Shown one piece after another: positions 1-10,083 of a DNA stretch of 64,000 bases (position 1 is the stretch's first letter; every line of letters starts with the position of its first letter). This DNA comes from Roseobacter sp. MED193 (GTDB taxonomy: Bacteria > Pseudomonadota > Alphaproteobacteria > Rhodobacterales > Rhodobacteraceae): contig NZ_CH902583.1 in the NCBI RefSeq assembly GCF_000152965.1, positions 2,760,363 to 2,824,362 of the forward strand, given 5' to 3'. The position numbers were made by a program, and so were the translations under genes. A model generated the notes under the pieces. It did no database searches. It was not told the DNA's origin and worked only from the letters and a program-made list of their open reading frames with translations.

Positions 1-443
1 TCAACTCGGTGATGGATTCTGGCCCGCTTGCTGGCTTCCCCGTGATCGACTTCAAAGTTGCTCTGATCGACGGTAAGTTCCACGACGTGGACTCCTCGGT
101 TCTGGCCTTTGAAATCGCGGCACGTATGTGTATGCGTGAAGGCATGCGCAAAGCTGGCGCCAAGCTGCTTGAGCCAATCATGAAAGTGGAAGTGATCACG
201 CCGGAAGAATATACCGGTGGTATCATTGGCGATCTGACCTCCCGTCGTGGTCAGGTTTCCGGCCAGGAGCCACGCGGCAACGCGATTGCGATCGACGCAA
301 ACGTGCCGCTGGCCAACATGTTTGGTTACATCAACACCCTTCGTTCGATGAGCTCGGGCCGCGCCCAGTTCACCATGCAGTTCTCGCATTACGATCCCGT
401 ACCGCAGAACATCTCGGACGAAATCCAGGCAAAATTCGCTTAA
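1..443 (+). CDS. fusA: Elongation factor G, C-terminal part (5' end outside window)
   Basis: This is the last 147 codons of EF-G, the GTPase that moves tRNA and mRNA through the ribosome; the reading frame is already open at base 3. The visible part covers the end of domain IV and domain V, with the typical runs [38 protein letters not shown] and [15 protein letters not shown]. It ends with a lysine- and alanine-rich tail and TAA. It lies 63 bases upstream of tuf on the same strand, the usual str-operon order. A second, much more divergent EF-G-like gene lies at 24480-26450. The identification is secure; nothing can be said of the GTPase domain, which lies outside. Confidence 0.97.
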   Translation, partial: NSVMDSGPLAGFPVIDFKVALIDGKFHDVDSSVLAFEIAARMCMREGMRKAGAKLLEPIMKVEVITPEEYTGGIIGDLTSRRGQVSGQEPRGNAIAIDANVPLANMFGYINTLRSMSSGRAQFTMQFSHYDPVPQNISDEIQAKFA

Positions 444-456
444 GCGACAAGACATT

Positions 457-485
457 GGAAGGTTCGCGAATTGCGCGGACCTTCC
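457..485 (+). promoter_or_regulatory. Intercistronic hairpin between fusA and tuf
   Basis: A near-perfect stem: GGAAGGT (457-463) pairs with ACCTTCC (479-485), a G-U pair follows, and CGCG (465-468) pairs with CGCG (474-477) around the loop AATTG. No T-run follows, so it does not look like an intrinsic terminator. It sits just upstream of the tuf ribosome-binding site (494-502). It could act in processing, stability or partial attenuation of the fusA-tuf message; that role is inference. Confidence 0.6.
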
Positions 486-506
486 TCAATCACAAAGGAG
501 GCCATC

Positions 507-1682
507 ATGGCTAAGGAAAAGTTTGAACGTAATAAGCCGCACGTCAACATCGGCACCATCGGCCACGTTGACCACGGTAAAACCACTCTGACCGCAGCGA
601 TCACCAAATACTTTGGTGACTTCAAAGCCTACGACCAGATCGACGGCGCACCAGAAGAAAAAGCGCGCGGCATCACCATCTCGACTGCTCACGTTGAGTA
701 TGAAACCGAGACCCGCCACTACGCGCACGTCGACTGCCCCGGCCACGCTGACTATGTGAAAAACATGATCACCGGTGCGGCGCAGATGGATGGCGCCATC
801 CTGGTTGTGAACGCGGCTGACGGCCCTATGCCTCAGACTCGTGAGCACATCCTGCTGGGTCGCCAGGTTGGCATCCCTTACATGGTTGTCTTCATGAACA
901 AAGTTGACCAGGTCGACGACGAAGAGCTGCTCGAGCTGGTTGAAATGGAAATCCGTGAGCTGCTGTCCTCCTATGAGTACCCTGGCGACGATATTCCAAT
1001 CATCGCAGGTTCCGCTCTGGCGGCGATGGAAGGCACCACCCCTGAAATCGGCGAAGAGAAAATCAAAGAGCTGATGGCAGCGGTTGACGAGTATATCCCC
1101 ACGCCTGCGCGTGCGGTTGACCAGCCCTTCCTGATGCCTGTTGAAGACGTGTTCTCGATCTCTGGTCGTGGTACCGTTGTGACTGGCCGTGTTGAGCGTG
1201 GCGTGATCAATGTTGGTGACAGCATTGAAATCGTTGGCATCAAAGACACTCAGACCACCACCTGTACCGGTGTTGAAATGTTCCGCAAGCTGCTGGATCG
1301 CGGTGAAGCTGGCGACAACATCGGCGCCCTGCTGCGCGGCATCGACCGTGAAGCTGTTGAGCGTGGCCAGGTTCTGTGCGCACCTAAGTCGGTTCAGCCT
1401 CACACCAAGTTCGAAGCTGAAGCCTATATCCTGACCAAGGATGAAGGTGGCCGTCACACGCCGTTCTTCGCGAACTACCGTCCACAGTTCTACTTCCGGA
1501 CCACAGATGTCACCGGCACCGTTACTCTGCCCGAGGGCACCGAGATGGTTATGCCAGGCGACAACCTGAAGTTCGACGTTGAACTGATCGCCCCGATCGC
1601 GATGGAAAACGGTCTGCGCTTTGCGATCCGCGAAGGCGGCCGCACCGTTGGCGCCGGCGTCGTTTCCAAAATCACCGAGTGA
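507..1682 (+). CDS. tuf: Elongation factor Tu
   Basis: EF-Tu delivers aminoacyl-tRNA to the ribosome as a GTP complex. The 391-residue protein has the full family length. The GTPase motifs are intact: P-loop GHVDHGKTT, switch [18 protein letters not shown] and GSAL. The beta-barrel domains follow, with [13 protein letters not shown], and the end [13 protein letters not shown] is canonical. The start at ATG 507 is set by the AAAGGAGG box at 494-502; a longer frame upstream has no family support. It follows fusA and is closed by a terminator at 1756-1785, so rpsJ does not follow directly here. Many alphaproteobacteria carry a second tuf copy, which this window cannot test. Confidence 0.98.
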   Translation: MAKEKFERNKPHVNIGTIGHVDHGKTTLTAAITKYFGDFKAYDQIDGAPEEKARGITISTAHVEYETETRHYAHVDCPGHADYVKNMITGAAQMDGAILVVNAADGPMPQTREHILLGRQVGIPYMVVFMNKVDQVDDEELLELVEMEIRELLSSYEYPGDDIPIIAGSALAAMEGTTPEIGEEKIKELMAAVDEYIPTPARAVDQPFLMPVEDVFSISGRGTVVTGRVERGVINVGDSIEIVGIKDTQTTTCTGVEMFRKLLDRGEAGDNIGALLRGIDREAVERGQVLCAPKSVQPHTKFEAEAYILTKDEGGRHTPFFANYRPQFYFRTTDVTGTVTLPEGTEMVMPGDNLKFDVELIAPIAMENGLRFAIREGGRTVGAGVVSKITE

Positions 1683-1755
1683 TTTTGAAACAGCGGTGAC
1701 AGGTGATCTTCCCCAGCGGGGGAAATCACCGAGAGCCACACCGGTGAAAAGAAAG

Positions 1756-1785
1756 AAAGGGCGTCCCTAGGGGCGCCCTTTTTCT
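1756..1785 (+). terminator. Rho-independent terminator of fusA-tuf
   Basis: AAAGGGCG (1756-1763) pairs with CGCCCTTT (1774-1781), with further CCC/GGG pairing inside, and the stem runs into a T tract at 1779-1783. It lies 73 bases after the tuf stop codon. Confidence 0.85.
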
Positions 1786-1803
1786 GTGCAGGGTAGGGAA
1801 TTT

Positions 1804-1845
1804 GCGAGGCTCTGCCTCGCGCTCCGGAATATTGGGGAAAGATGA
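1804..1845 (+). repeat. GC palindrome with AATATT tail (REP-like)
   Basis: GCGAGGC (1804-1810) and GCCTCGC (1814-1820) form a perfect stem around TCT, followed by the tail CCGGAATATTGGGGAAAGAT. A similar tail, CCGAAATATTTTGGGAAAGG, follows another palindrome at 40469-40529. From memory, such palindromes with an AATATT tail are common in Roseobacter intergenic DNA. Confidence 0.45.
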
Positions 1846-2077
1846 TGGGGGAGGGGGCGCACAGGACAGAAAGTGGCCGGGAACTACTCCGGGAACTACA
1901 GGAGGGATGGCCCAGAGACTTTAAGCGGATTATTCTAAGGTTTAGGCAGTTGGGTGGATATCGGCTAGGATTTGGGGGTGGTCTGAATAGGTCTTTTGAC
2001 TGAATGTCTGCGACTGTCTGTGCTTGTAGGATCGATCCCGCGGTCCATTAATGCGTCAGAACTCCTGGCAAGAGGGG

Positions 2078-2560
2078 TCAAAAGTGTGACTGAAACTCCT
2101 GAACCACGCGGGCATATACCTCGCGTTTGAACGGGACAATTTTCTCAACCAACTGGTCTACGGGCTGCCAGCACCAATCCGAAAATTCGGGGTGTTCGGT
2201 TTCGATATTGACCTGATGATCCTGGCCAAGGAAACGCATGAGGAACCACTTTTGTTCCTGACCGCGATACTTCCCACCCCAGAATTTGGGAACCACATCA
2301 TGGGGTAAATCATATGGAAGCCAGCCATCGCTTTCGGCAACGATGCTGACTAGGTTTTGCGTCACACCGGTTTCTTCTTCCAGCTCTCTTAGGGCGGCAA
2401 CCTGGGCGTCCTCCCCCCGGTCAATCCCCCCCTGGGGCATCTGCCAGGCATCCTGAAAGCGATCCTTGCGCTGTGCCACAAAGACGTGGTTGGCGGAATT
2501 TACCAGCATGATCCCTACATTGGGACGATAGGGCAGCTTAGCAATCTCTTCAGGCGTCAT
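2078..2560 (-). CDS. rppH: RNA pyrophosphohydrolase (Nudix)
   Basis: RppH removes pyrophosphate from the 5' end of triphosphorylated mRNA and so starts 5'-end-dependent decay; it can also cleave dinucleoside polyphosphates. The 160-residue protein begins with the family run [11 protein letters not shown] and carries a full Nudix box, GGIDRGEDA...REL.EETGV, around residues 43-65. WLPYDLP and the GQEQKWFL strand are also typical. The start at 2560 is preceded by AAGGAGA. It is monocistronic here, pointing away from fadH across about 170 bases. Confidence 0.95.
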   Translation of the reverse strand: MTPEEIAKLPYRPNVGIMLVNSANHVFVAQRKDRFQDAWQMPQGGIDRGEDAQVAALRELEEETGVTQNLVSIVAESDGWLPYDLPHDVVPKFWGGKYRGQEQKWFLMRFLGQDHQVNIETEHPEFSDWCWQPVDQLVEKIVPFKREVYARVVQEFQSHF

Positions 2561-2680
2561 GTTGGTCTCCTTGCGCGGTCGGGGTCAGGCAGCCGCAGCA
2601 TCTATACAGTCACACATATTCTTCCCTTAGACCTCGTGTCGTCGGGGCAGGCAAGGGGGTGACGCCGCGTTGAGGCGTGA

Positions 2681-4759
<2,079 letters not shown>

Positions 4760-4841
4760 ATTGCGCCCCTGGACCCATTAGCGCCTCTCCCGCGATGGTC
4801 AATATCCTGGCTATGCCAGGCCACCGTCTTTGCGGGCAAGA

Positions 4842-4874
4842 GGGCAGCGCCCCGCGCAAAGCGGGGCGCTGCCC
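4842..4874. repeat. Perfect 14-bp GC-rich hairpin
   Basis: GGGCAGCGCCCCGC (4842-4855) and GCGGGGCGCTGCCC (4861-4874) are perfect reverse complements around a GCAAA loop. A second GGCGGCT/AGCCGCC pairing follows at about 4885-4922. It lies between the ends of two converging genes (fadH and the ABM gene). It may be a REP-type element that also blocks read-through in both directions, although no T-run is present. Confidence 0.55.
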
Positions 4875-4932
4875 CCAACGGAAGGCGGCTTTGCCCAAAG
4901 CCAACGACGGGCGGGAGCCGCCCCTTGGCGGG

Positions 4933-5283
4933 TCAATCCACAGCATGGGAGGCTCTGCTATCTGCAGGGGCCTCCTGCCGGTCGTGCATGCCATAATCGC
5001 GCAGGACTTCAGCCACTCTGAGCCGATAGTTGGCAAAGATGCCTGCGCGGCCTTTGGTTTGTGCACTGCGATGTTCGGCCAATTGCCGCCATTGCAACAC
5101 CGCCGCCTCATCTCGGAAAAAAGACAGGGACAGCAGCTTGTTTGGCTGACTGAGGCTCTGGAACCGTTCCACGGAAAGAAACCCATCCACCTGTTCCAGC
5201 AGGGGTTTCAGCTCGCTTGCGGCCTCCAGATAGCTGGCTTGTTGCCCCTCGGCGATCTCAACCTCAAAAATGACAGCTATCAC
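4933..5283 (-). CDS. Antibiotic biosynthesis monooxygenase (ABM) domain protein
   Basis: A 116-residue protein with the small ferredoxin-like fold of ABM-domain proteins. The first strand reads MIAVIFEVEIAEGQQASYLE, a helix LKPLLEQVDGFLSVERF follows, and the second half has LLSLSFFRDEAAVLQWRQ and EHRSAQTKGRAGIFANYRL. ABM proteins include small cofactor-free oxygenases and many members of unknown role. Its ATG overlaps the stop of the NIPSNAP gene by four bases, so the two are probably translated together. The C-terminal 20 residues (APADSRASHAVD) look like unstructured tail. The substrate is unknown. Confidence 0.8.
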   Translation of the reverse strand: MIAVIFEVEIAEGQQASYLEAASELKPLLEQVDGFLSVERFQSLSQPNKLLSLSFFRDEAAVLQWRQLAEHRSAQTKGRAGIFANYRLRVAEVLRDYGMHDRQEAPADSRASHAVD

Positions 5284-5615
5284 TTGCGCGCTCCTGTGTT
5301 GGGGCCATGCGGCGCAGAGGCCAGTTTCAAAAAACTGCGTTCCTCGCGCAGGATAAATCGCTCTTTCTGGGCAAAGGCGTAGTTTTCCTGTCCCAGAGGG
5401 TCGGCGGCCAACCGCGCCCGATAGGCCTCGTAGCTGGCCAGGTCCGCAATATTGTAAATCCCATAAGCCTGGGTTGCGGATCCTTCATGTGGGGCAAAAT
5501 AGCCGATCAAATCGGCACCGTTGCGCGGAATAGCCTGCCCCCAATTCTGCGCGTAGCGACGAAAATCCTCCGTCTTGGTCGGATCGATCTGATAGCGGAT
5601 AATACAGGTGAGCAT
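5280..5615 (-). CDS. NIPSNAP family protein
   Basis: A 111-residue protein with the dimeric alpha/beta-barrel NIPSNAP pattern: MLTCIIRYQIDPTKTEDF at the start, GADLIGYFAPHEGSATQAYGI in the middle and SYEAYRARLAADP towards the end. ATG 5615 was chosen because AAAGGACC lies just upstream; the longer frame (to 5666) adds residues without family character. Bacterial NIPSNAP proteins have no settled function. It is the first gene of a two-gene unit with the ABM gene, which has the same fold type, suggesting a heteromeric assembly. Confidence 0.85.
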   Translation of the reverse strand: MLTCIIRYQIDPTKTEDFRRYAQNWGQAIPRNGADLIGYFAPHEGSATQAYGIYNIADLASYEAYRARLAADPLGQENYAFAQKERFILREERSFLKLASAPHGPNTGARK

Positions 5616-5764
5616 TCTGAGGTCCTTTGTGCTTGGGACCCTGTTCATAGCCCTCTGAGCAAACAAAACGCTTCGGTCCGGAGCGAACTCTTCGCAGCAC
5701 AGCCTGTCCTCTTTGCTATGCAGCGCGACGTCAGCCGCGCTGCAACAAGACCCCTATCTCTGCT

Positions 5765-6220
5765 CTAGTCTGTTACGGTAATGGTGATCACCTCCGAAAC
5801 GATCGGAGTGCTATGGGGGACATGTCCCAGATCCCCCATCACCAGCTGCAAAGTATGCGCACCTGGCGCCAGTTCCACCGTGGTTTCGGTCTGACCGCCG
5901 CCGAAATGCAGGTGGTTCTCATCGGCCGGAATACCATAGGACAACTCATCTGCGCCATCTTCGCCTTGCCCCAAAGGCGCGCGATCGATCAGCAAATGAT
6001 GGTGACCGGTGTTTTCCTTTTCTGTCCCTGCTGGCGCAACTCCCATGCCGTTCAGGCCAAAAACCACCTTCACGGGCGAGCTGACCTGGGCCCCATCTTC
6101 CAGATTGACGATATAGACCCTGGCCTCCGGATTTGCAGCGGTCTCGCCGCCTGCCCATAGGGGTGAGGCCAAAAGGGCCGCAGAAAAGAGGCCGACACCG
6201 AGTGTTGTGAAACGTTTCAT
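5765..6220 (-). CDS. DUF4399 domain periplasmic protein
   Basis: A 151-residue exported protein. Residues 1-23 form a signal peptide (MKRFTTLGVGLFSAALLASP, then an LWA cleavage site). The mature part matches the DUF4399 pattern: VYIVNLEDGAQVSSPVKVVF, then a histidine-rich stretch GHHHLLIDRA, ENHLHFGGGQT and a final HTLQLVMGDLGHVPHSTP. The clustered His residues suggest metal binding, but the role is unknown. ATG 6220 has GGGAGGAA upstream; a longer frame from 6295 would bury the signal peptide. It is divergent from the AEC transporter gene across about 200 bases. Confidence 0.85.
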   Translation of the reverse strand: MKRFTTLGVGLFSAALLASPLWAGGETAANPEARVYIVNLEDGAQVSSPVKVVFGLNGMGVAPAGTEKENTGHHHLLIDRAPLGQGEDGADELSYGIPADENHLHFGGGQTETTVELAPGAHTLQLVMGDLGHVPHSTPIVSEVITITVTD

Positions 6221-6423
6221 ACTTATTCCTCCCAAACCAATTAAACCCAGCCAGCTTAGCCGATTGGATGCAAAATCAAAGCCAGTGTCATTCACGTTTT
6301 ATCCAGTCTGCTGCATAGCCCTGATTTCAAGACTGATCTTTGCGACGCTAGGTCGGAAAATGCACTTGCCGTTGCGCCTGCCCCCTATCAAGGTGCGAGG
6401 CATCATACCCCATCGAGGCTCCA

Positions 6424-7341
6424 ATGATCTTTGCCACAATTCTTCTGGGCCTTATCCCAAGCTTTTTGATGGTTGCCATCGGTGGGCTGGTTCGTAATCG
6501 CCTCAGTCCCGAAGCCTGGCAGGGACTGGATCGGCTCAACTTTGAAGTCCTGTTTCCGGCTTTGCTGTTCTTTGCGGCCTGCGGACGCCCTATTGCTCCG
6601 GTTGAAATCCTGCGCATCGGCCCGGCCGTCTGGACGATCATGTTGCTGGCCCTTGCCTTGGGCTATCTGGCCCGGCGCCTGGGGCCGGACAGTTTTCTTG
6701 ATTTCGCCGGGGCCTGGCAGACAAGCTGGCGTTTTAACACTGCCATTGCCTTTGTGGCCATACCTACCCTGGATCCCGCTCTGATTGGGCAAATGGCCAT
6801 TGCCGTGGGCATGGCTGTTCCCGTGGCCAATATCCTGGCGGTCACCGCCCTGTCGCGCGGCGGTAGCCTGTCCTTTGTCTCTACCCTTAAAAAAGTCATG
6901 GGCAACCCATTCTTGATTGCCTCGGTTGCTGGGGTTGCGGTCGGGGTTTCCGGTTACAAGATCCCATCGTCACTTCTCGCCCCGGCCGAAATGCTGGCAA
7001 AGGCCGCCATTCCGATTGCCCTGCTCTCAATTGGTGCCACGATGAATTGGCAGGCGTTGACGCGGCTCGACAGATTCAACGGCGCTCTGTGTCTGGTCCG
7101 ACTGGTCCTGGCCCCTGCAATTGTGTTTGGCCTCTGTCTGACCTGGCAACTCGGAGGCGCGCTGTCGGCTGTCTTCATCCTGTTTGCCGCTTTGCCTACC
7201 GCTTCGGCGGCGCATGTGCTGGCTTCTGGTTTTGGAGCGGATCGCAGGTTGGTGGCGACCTTGATCGCGCAATCTACTTTGCTAGCTGCGGTGACATTGC
7301 CTCTGTGGATCTTGGCGACCAAACTGGTTTTCCTGAACTAA
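6424..7341 (+). CDS. AEC family transporter (auxin efflux carrier-like)
   Basis: A 305-residue integral membrane protein with about ten hydrophobic helices in two similar halves, as in the AEC family (MleP/YfdV and related carriers). Family traits are the N-terminal IFATILLGLIPSFLMVAIGG, FEVLFPALLFFA after the first helices, and ALPTASAAHVLASGFGAD near the end, the conserved half-repeat loop. Members move organic anions or are of unknown substrate; the substrate here cannot be told. It is followed after about 140 bases by a LysR regulator on the same strand, which may control it. Confidence 0.85.
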   Translation: MIFATILLGLIPSFLMVAIGGLVRNRLSPEAWQGLDRLNFEVLFPALLFFAACGRPIAPVEILRIGPAVWTIMLLALALGYLARRLGPDSFLDFAGAWQTSWRFNTAIAFVAIPTLDPALIGQMAIAVGMAVPVANILAVTALSRGGSLSFVSTLKKVMGNPFLIASVAGVAVGVSGYKIPSSLLAPAEMLAKAAIPIALLSIGATMNWQALTRLDRFNGALCLVRLVLAPAIVFGLCLTWQLGGALSAVFILFAALPTASAAHVLASGFGADRRLVATLIAQSTLLAAVTLPLWILATKLVFLN

Positions 7342-7485
7342 AGGTCAAATTTGGCCCCATTGTGTAAGTGTTTCCGCTCGTGGAACGATGTTGTGAAAAC
7401 CCTGCAATTATCCCACCACCGCCCCGTTCTTGCCCGAATTCAGCGCCAAACACAGGTCCAGACGAGACAATTAGAGGACCTGTTG

Positions 7486-8403
7486 ATGGATCGACTGACC
7501 GAAATGGAGGCCTTTGCCAATGTCGTAGACCAAGGCGGGTTTACTGATGCCGCAAAGAAGATGGGGATTTCCAAATCCGCCGTATCAAAACATGTTTCCA
7601 GCCTGGAGACCCGGCTGGGTGCCCGGCTGCTCAACCGGACGACCCGCCGCGTCTCGCCGACGGAGATTGGCCTAGCCTATTATGACCGCGCCCGCCGGGT
7701 GCTGAATGATGCGGGCGAAGCTGACGCGCTGGTCTCATCAATGCAGTCTGCGCCTTCGGGTTTGCTTCGCATTTCGGTGGCAACTGATTTTGGTGTCAAT
7801 CATCTGTCGCCAGTGCTGTCTGATTTCCTACGAGATTTCCCCGATATCACTGTCAATATGGTCTTGAACAATCGCTACGTTGAGCTGATTTCTGAAGGCT
7901 TTGATATGGCCCTGCGTATTGGGGAGCTGGAAGACAGCTCGCTGAAGGCGCGAAAGCTCACCGAGACCACCAAGCGGATGATTGCTTCGCCCAGCTATCT
8001 GGAGCAATTTGGCCGCCCGCAAAAGATCGACGATCTGAATAGCCACAAATTGCTGCACTATTCCAATCAATCCAGTGGCAATGTCTGGAAGATCACTGCC
8101 CCCTCTGGTGAGAAACGCCAGGTGCGCACCACCGGCTGGCTGTCGGTGAATGACGGTCAATCTCTTCTGAACGCCGCGATCTCGGGGCTCGGCATTGCCT
8201 ATCTGCCTAGCTATCTCTATTCCGAAGCCATGGAGGAAGGCCTGGTCGAAGACGTCATGCCCAACCTGCCAATGGAGACCCAGGGCATCTATGCGGTCTA
8301 CCCTCCGGGTAAATTCACCCAGCCCAAAGTGCGCGCCTTTATCGATTTTCTGGCGCATTCCTTTGCCGGCAAAGACAGCGAAGATTGGCGACAGTCCGCC
8401 TAA
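7486..8403 (+). CDS. LysR-family transcriptional regulator
   Basis: A 305-residue LTTR. The N-terminal winged helix-turn-helix covers about 1-60 (MDRLTEMEAFANVVDQGGFT, KMGISKSAVSKHVSSLE, LLNRTTRRVSPTE). A linker and the periplasmic-binding-protein-like effector domain follow from about 90 (GLLRISVATDFGVNHLSPVL). It resembles the CrgA/DsdC-like subgroup often annotated as aldehyde- or quinone-responsive. ATG 7486 follows AGAGGACC; the frame is open further upstream to 7351 but without family sequence. It may regulate the AEC gene upstream or itself. A terminator follows at 8439-8469. Confidence 0.92.
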   Translation: MDRLTEMEAFANVVDQGGFTDAAKKMGISKSAVSKHVSSLETRLGARLLNRTTRRVSPTEIGLAYYDRARRVLNDAGEADALVSSMQSAPSGLLRISVATDFGVNHLSPVLSDFLRDFPDITVNMVLNNRYVELISEGFDMALRIGELEDSSLKARKLTETTKRMIASPSYLEQFGRPQKIDDLNSHKLLHYSNQSSGNVWKITAPSGEKRQVRTTGWLSVNDGQSLLNAAISGLGIAYLPSYLYSEAMEEGLVEDVMPNLPMETQGIYAVYPPGKFTQPKVRAFIDFLAHSFAGKDSEDWRQSA

Positions 8404-8438
8404 TTGGCGCTGCACGTCTCCTCGTTTTATCTGCTCAG

Positions 8439-8469
8439 AACTGCTCTTGCTTTGGCGGAGCAGTTTTTT
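8439..8469 (+). terminator. Terminator after the LysR gene
   Basis: AACTGCTC (8439-8446) pairs with GAGCAGTT (8458-8465) around an 11-base loop and is followed by a run of six T at 8464-8469. It lies 36 bases after the LysR stop and separates it from the converging OmpA-like gene. Confidence 0.8.
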
Positions 8470-8518
8470 GCTGCCGTCTTGCGGGGGGCAGACCTTATTG
8501 GAGCGACTTAGAGGATCA

Positions 8519-9508
8519 TCATCTTGCCAGAAGCACCACTTCGACCCGACGGTTTTTCTCTCTTCCGGCAGCGGTGAGATTGCTGGCGATGGGAGCCATA
8601 TAGCCGGCGCCGGCTATTGAAATGCGCCCTTCAGCGACGCCAAGGGCTGACACCAGAGCATCTTTGACCATCTGAGCGCGCCGCAGCGAAAGACTGGTGT
8701 TATCTTCAAGACCGCCAACGCTGTCGGTGTGACCAACGATCAGCACCTGAGCTTTAGACTGCTCTTCCATGAACCCTGCCAGCCCCCTCAGGCTGGTTAT
8801 GGCCTCTGGCGACAGTGTTTCAGCGCCAGTTTCAAAAACCACGCCGTCCAACACCACATGGCCTTGCTGTTCCAACAGGTCTTTCAGATCTGAGGCTGGA
8901 TTTGATTTTTGTACAGGCGGGGATCCGGCAGAGGGCGTCTCTGCGGGGGCAAGGGCGAGCTGGGGTTGTCTTTGCGGACCGACCTCAATCATCTGAATAT
9001 AGGTCGCTGATCCGCTGCGAGACACCAGCAGTGACACCGTCTGAACGGCATCAGATTCGATTTCTGTGATCACCGGTTTTTGCGCGGCCAGGAAATGGTA
9101 GTCAGACAGGCTGACGACCATGTCAGGCGCAGGCACCACCTCGATGCCAAAGCGAAAGTCAAAACCGCCGCATTGGCGGGTTTCGCATTGAAACAGAATC
9201 TCGTAGCCCTGCTGCACCAACTGGCTCCGCAGGACATCGAGCACCTGCAAAACAGTGGCATCGCCCGACAGATGCCAGGTACGTCGCAGGATATGACCTT
9301 CTTGTAGGCGCAAGGGAATACCGCCCGCGCCGAAGGCGCCAACCGGCAGGGCATAGGTGCCCAGTGCTGTTTCCCGCTGCGACCGTTCGATAGCCCCGTC
9401 AGGCAGCCGCAGCGGCGCCGCTTCCCCAGATTGCGCCTGGGCCCAGAGGGGCAAAGGCGGCAGTATCAGACAGCTGCCAAGCGCCCAAACAGCAAGTTGG
9501 CGGATCAT
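8519..9508 (-). CDS. OmpA family protein with C-terminal peptidoglycan-binding domain
   Basis: A 329-residue exported protein. The first 23 or so residues form a signal peptide ending LWAQA. The middle part (about 40-190) is not recognised but contains two Cys close together (FQCETRQCGG). The C-terminal third is an OmpA-like domain: GVVFETGAETLSPEAI, VLIVGHTDSVGGLEDNTSLS, RRAQMVKDALV, and a final NRRVEVVLL. Such domains bind peptidoglycan and tether the envelope. ATG 9508 overlaps the stop of the upstream AhpD-like gene by four bases. It is the last gene of a four-gene leftward unit. No eight-stranded OmpA barrel is visible. Confidence 0.85.
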   Translation of the reverse strand: MIRQLAVWALGSCLILPPLPLWAQAQSGEAAPLRLPDGAIERSQRETALGTYALPVGAFGAGGIPLRLQEGHILRRTWHLSGDATVLQVLDVLRSQLVQQGYEILFQCETRQCGGFDFRFGIEVVPAPDMVVSLSDYHFLAAQKPVITEIESDAVQTVSLLVSRSGSATYIQMIEVGPQRQPQLALAPAETPSAGSPPVQKSNPASDLKDLLEQQGHVVLDGVVFETGAETLSPEAITSLRGLAGFMEEQSKAQVLIVGHTDSVGGLEDNTSLSLRRAQMVKDALVSALGVAEGRISIAGAGYMAPIASNLTAAGREKNRRVEVVLLAR

Positions 9509-10077
9509 CTGAACTGCGCGTGGTATTCGTCGTTTGGCACCATGCCCGTAGCCGAGGCGACGCGATTGGACATATTGTAAAAGCCGGTGACATTGGCAAT
9601 GTCCCAGATATCGCGATCTGTAAAGCCAACCTGGCGTAGGGTTTCCCGGTCGGTTTCCTCAATCTCGGTGCTGGCCTTAGTGACTTTGATGGCAAAATCC
9701 AGCATTGCGCGCTGACGTGCGTCCAGCGGTGCCACACGGTAGTTCATCACCAGCATCTCGCCCAATTTGGGATCACCGGACAGCTGACGGACCGCGGCGC
9801 CATGGGAGGCGAGGCAATAAAAGCAGCTGTTCACAGCAGAGACCACAACGGCGATCATCTCCCGGTCCAGCTTGCTTAGGGCGCTGTCGCCCAGCATCAG
9901 CTCGTTGTAAAGCGCGCTAAAGGTGTTGAGCTTATTCTCATCAAAGGCATGGGCGCGCAGCACGTTGGGCACCATCCCCAGCTTTTCCTGACAGATGTCA
10001 AAGTACTTTTTCATGCCCGCTGGCAGTGGATCCAAAGCAGGGAGGTCGAGTGCGGTGGGTGGTGTTTGATCTGTCAT
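9505..10077 (-). CDS. Peroxidase-related / carboxymuconolactone decarboxylase-like (AhpD fold) protein
   Basis: A 190-residue all-alpha protein of the CMD/AhpD superfamily, uncharacterised peroxidase-related group. The motif SCFYCLASHGAAVRQLSG holds the Cys-x2-Cys and His of the AhpD active site (about residues 84-93). LDREMIAVVVSA before it and AMLDFAIKVTKAST after it are typical. AhpD-type proteins reduce peroxides or their partner reductases with this dithiol; activity here is inferred. It lies seven bases after the GNAT gene and overlaps the OmpA-like gene by four, so all are likely one transcript. Confidence 0.88.
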   Translation of the reverse strand: MTDQTPPTALDLPALDPLPAGMKKYFDICQEKLGMVPNVLRAHAFDENKLNTFSALYNELMLGDSALSKLDREMIAVVVSAVNSCFYCLASHGAAVRQLSGDPKLGEMLVMNYRVAPLDARQRAMLDFAIKVTKASTEIEETDRETLRQVGFTDRDIWDIANVTGFYNMSNRVASATGMVPNDEYHAQFR

Positions 10078-10083
10078 GATGAA

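Larger units (their letters stand above)
1683..2077. other. Intergenic region between tuf and rppH (395 bases)
   Basis: It holds a first hairpin just after tuf (GGTGAT 1702-1707 with ATCACC 1725-1730, continued by TTCCCC with GGGGAA), the terminator at 1756-1785 and a palindromic repeat element at 1804-1845. A nine-base direct repeat GGGAACTAC occurs near 1880-1900. No open frame with a ribosome-binding site and no tRNA-like fold was seen in the rest. Confidence 0.6.

Noticed and set aside
486..1739. Long open frame (417 codons) on the minus strand opposite tuf
   Set aside because: It mirrors the strongly biased codon use of tuf; the product has no domain traits and no ribosome-binding site.
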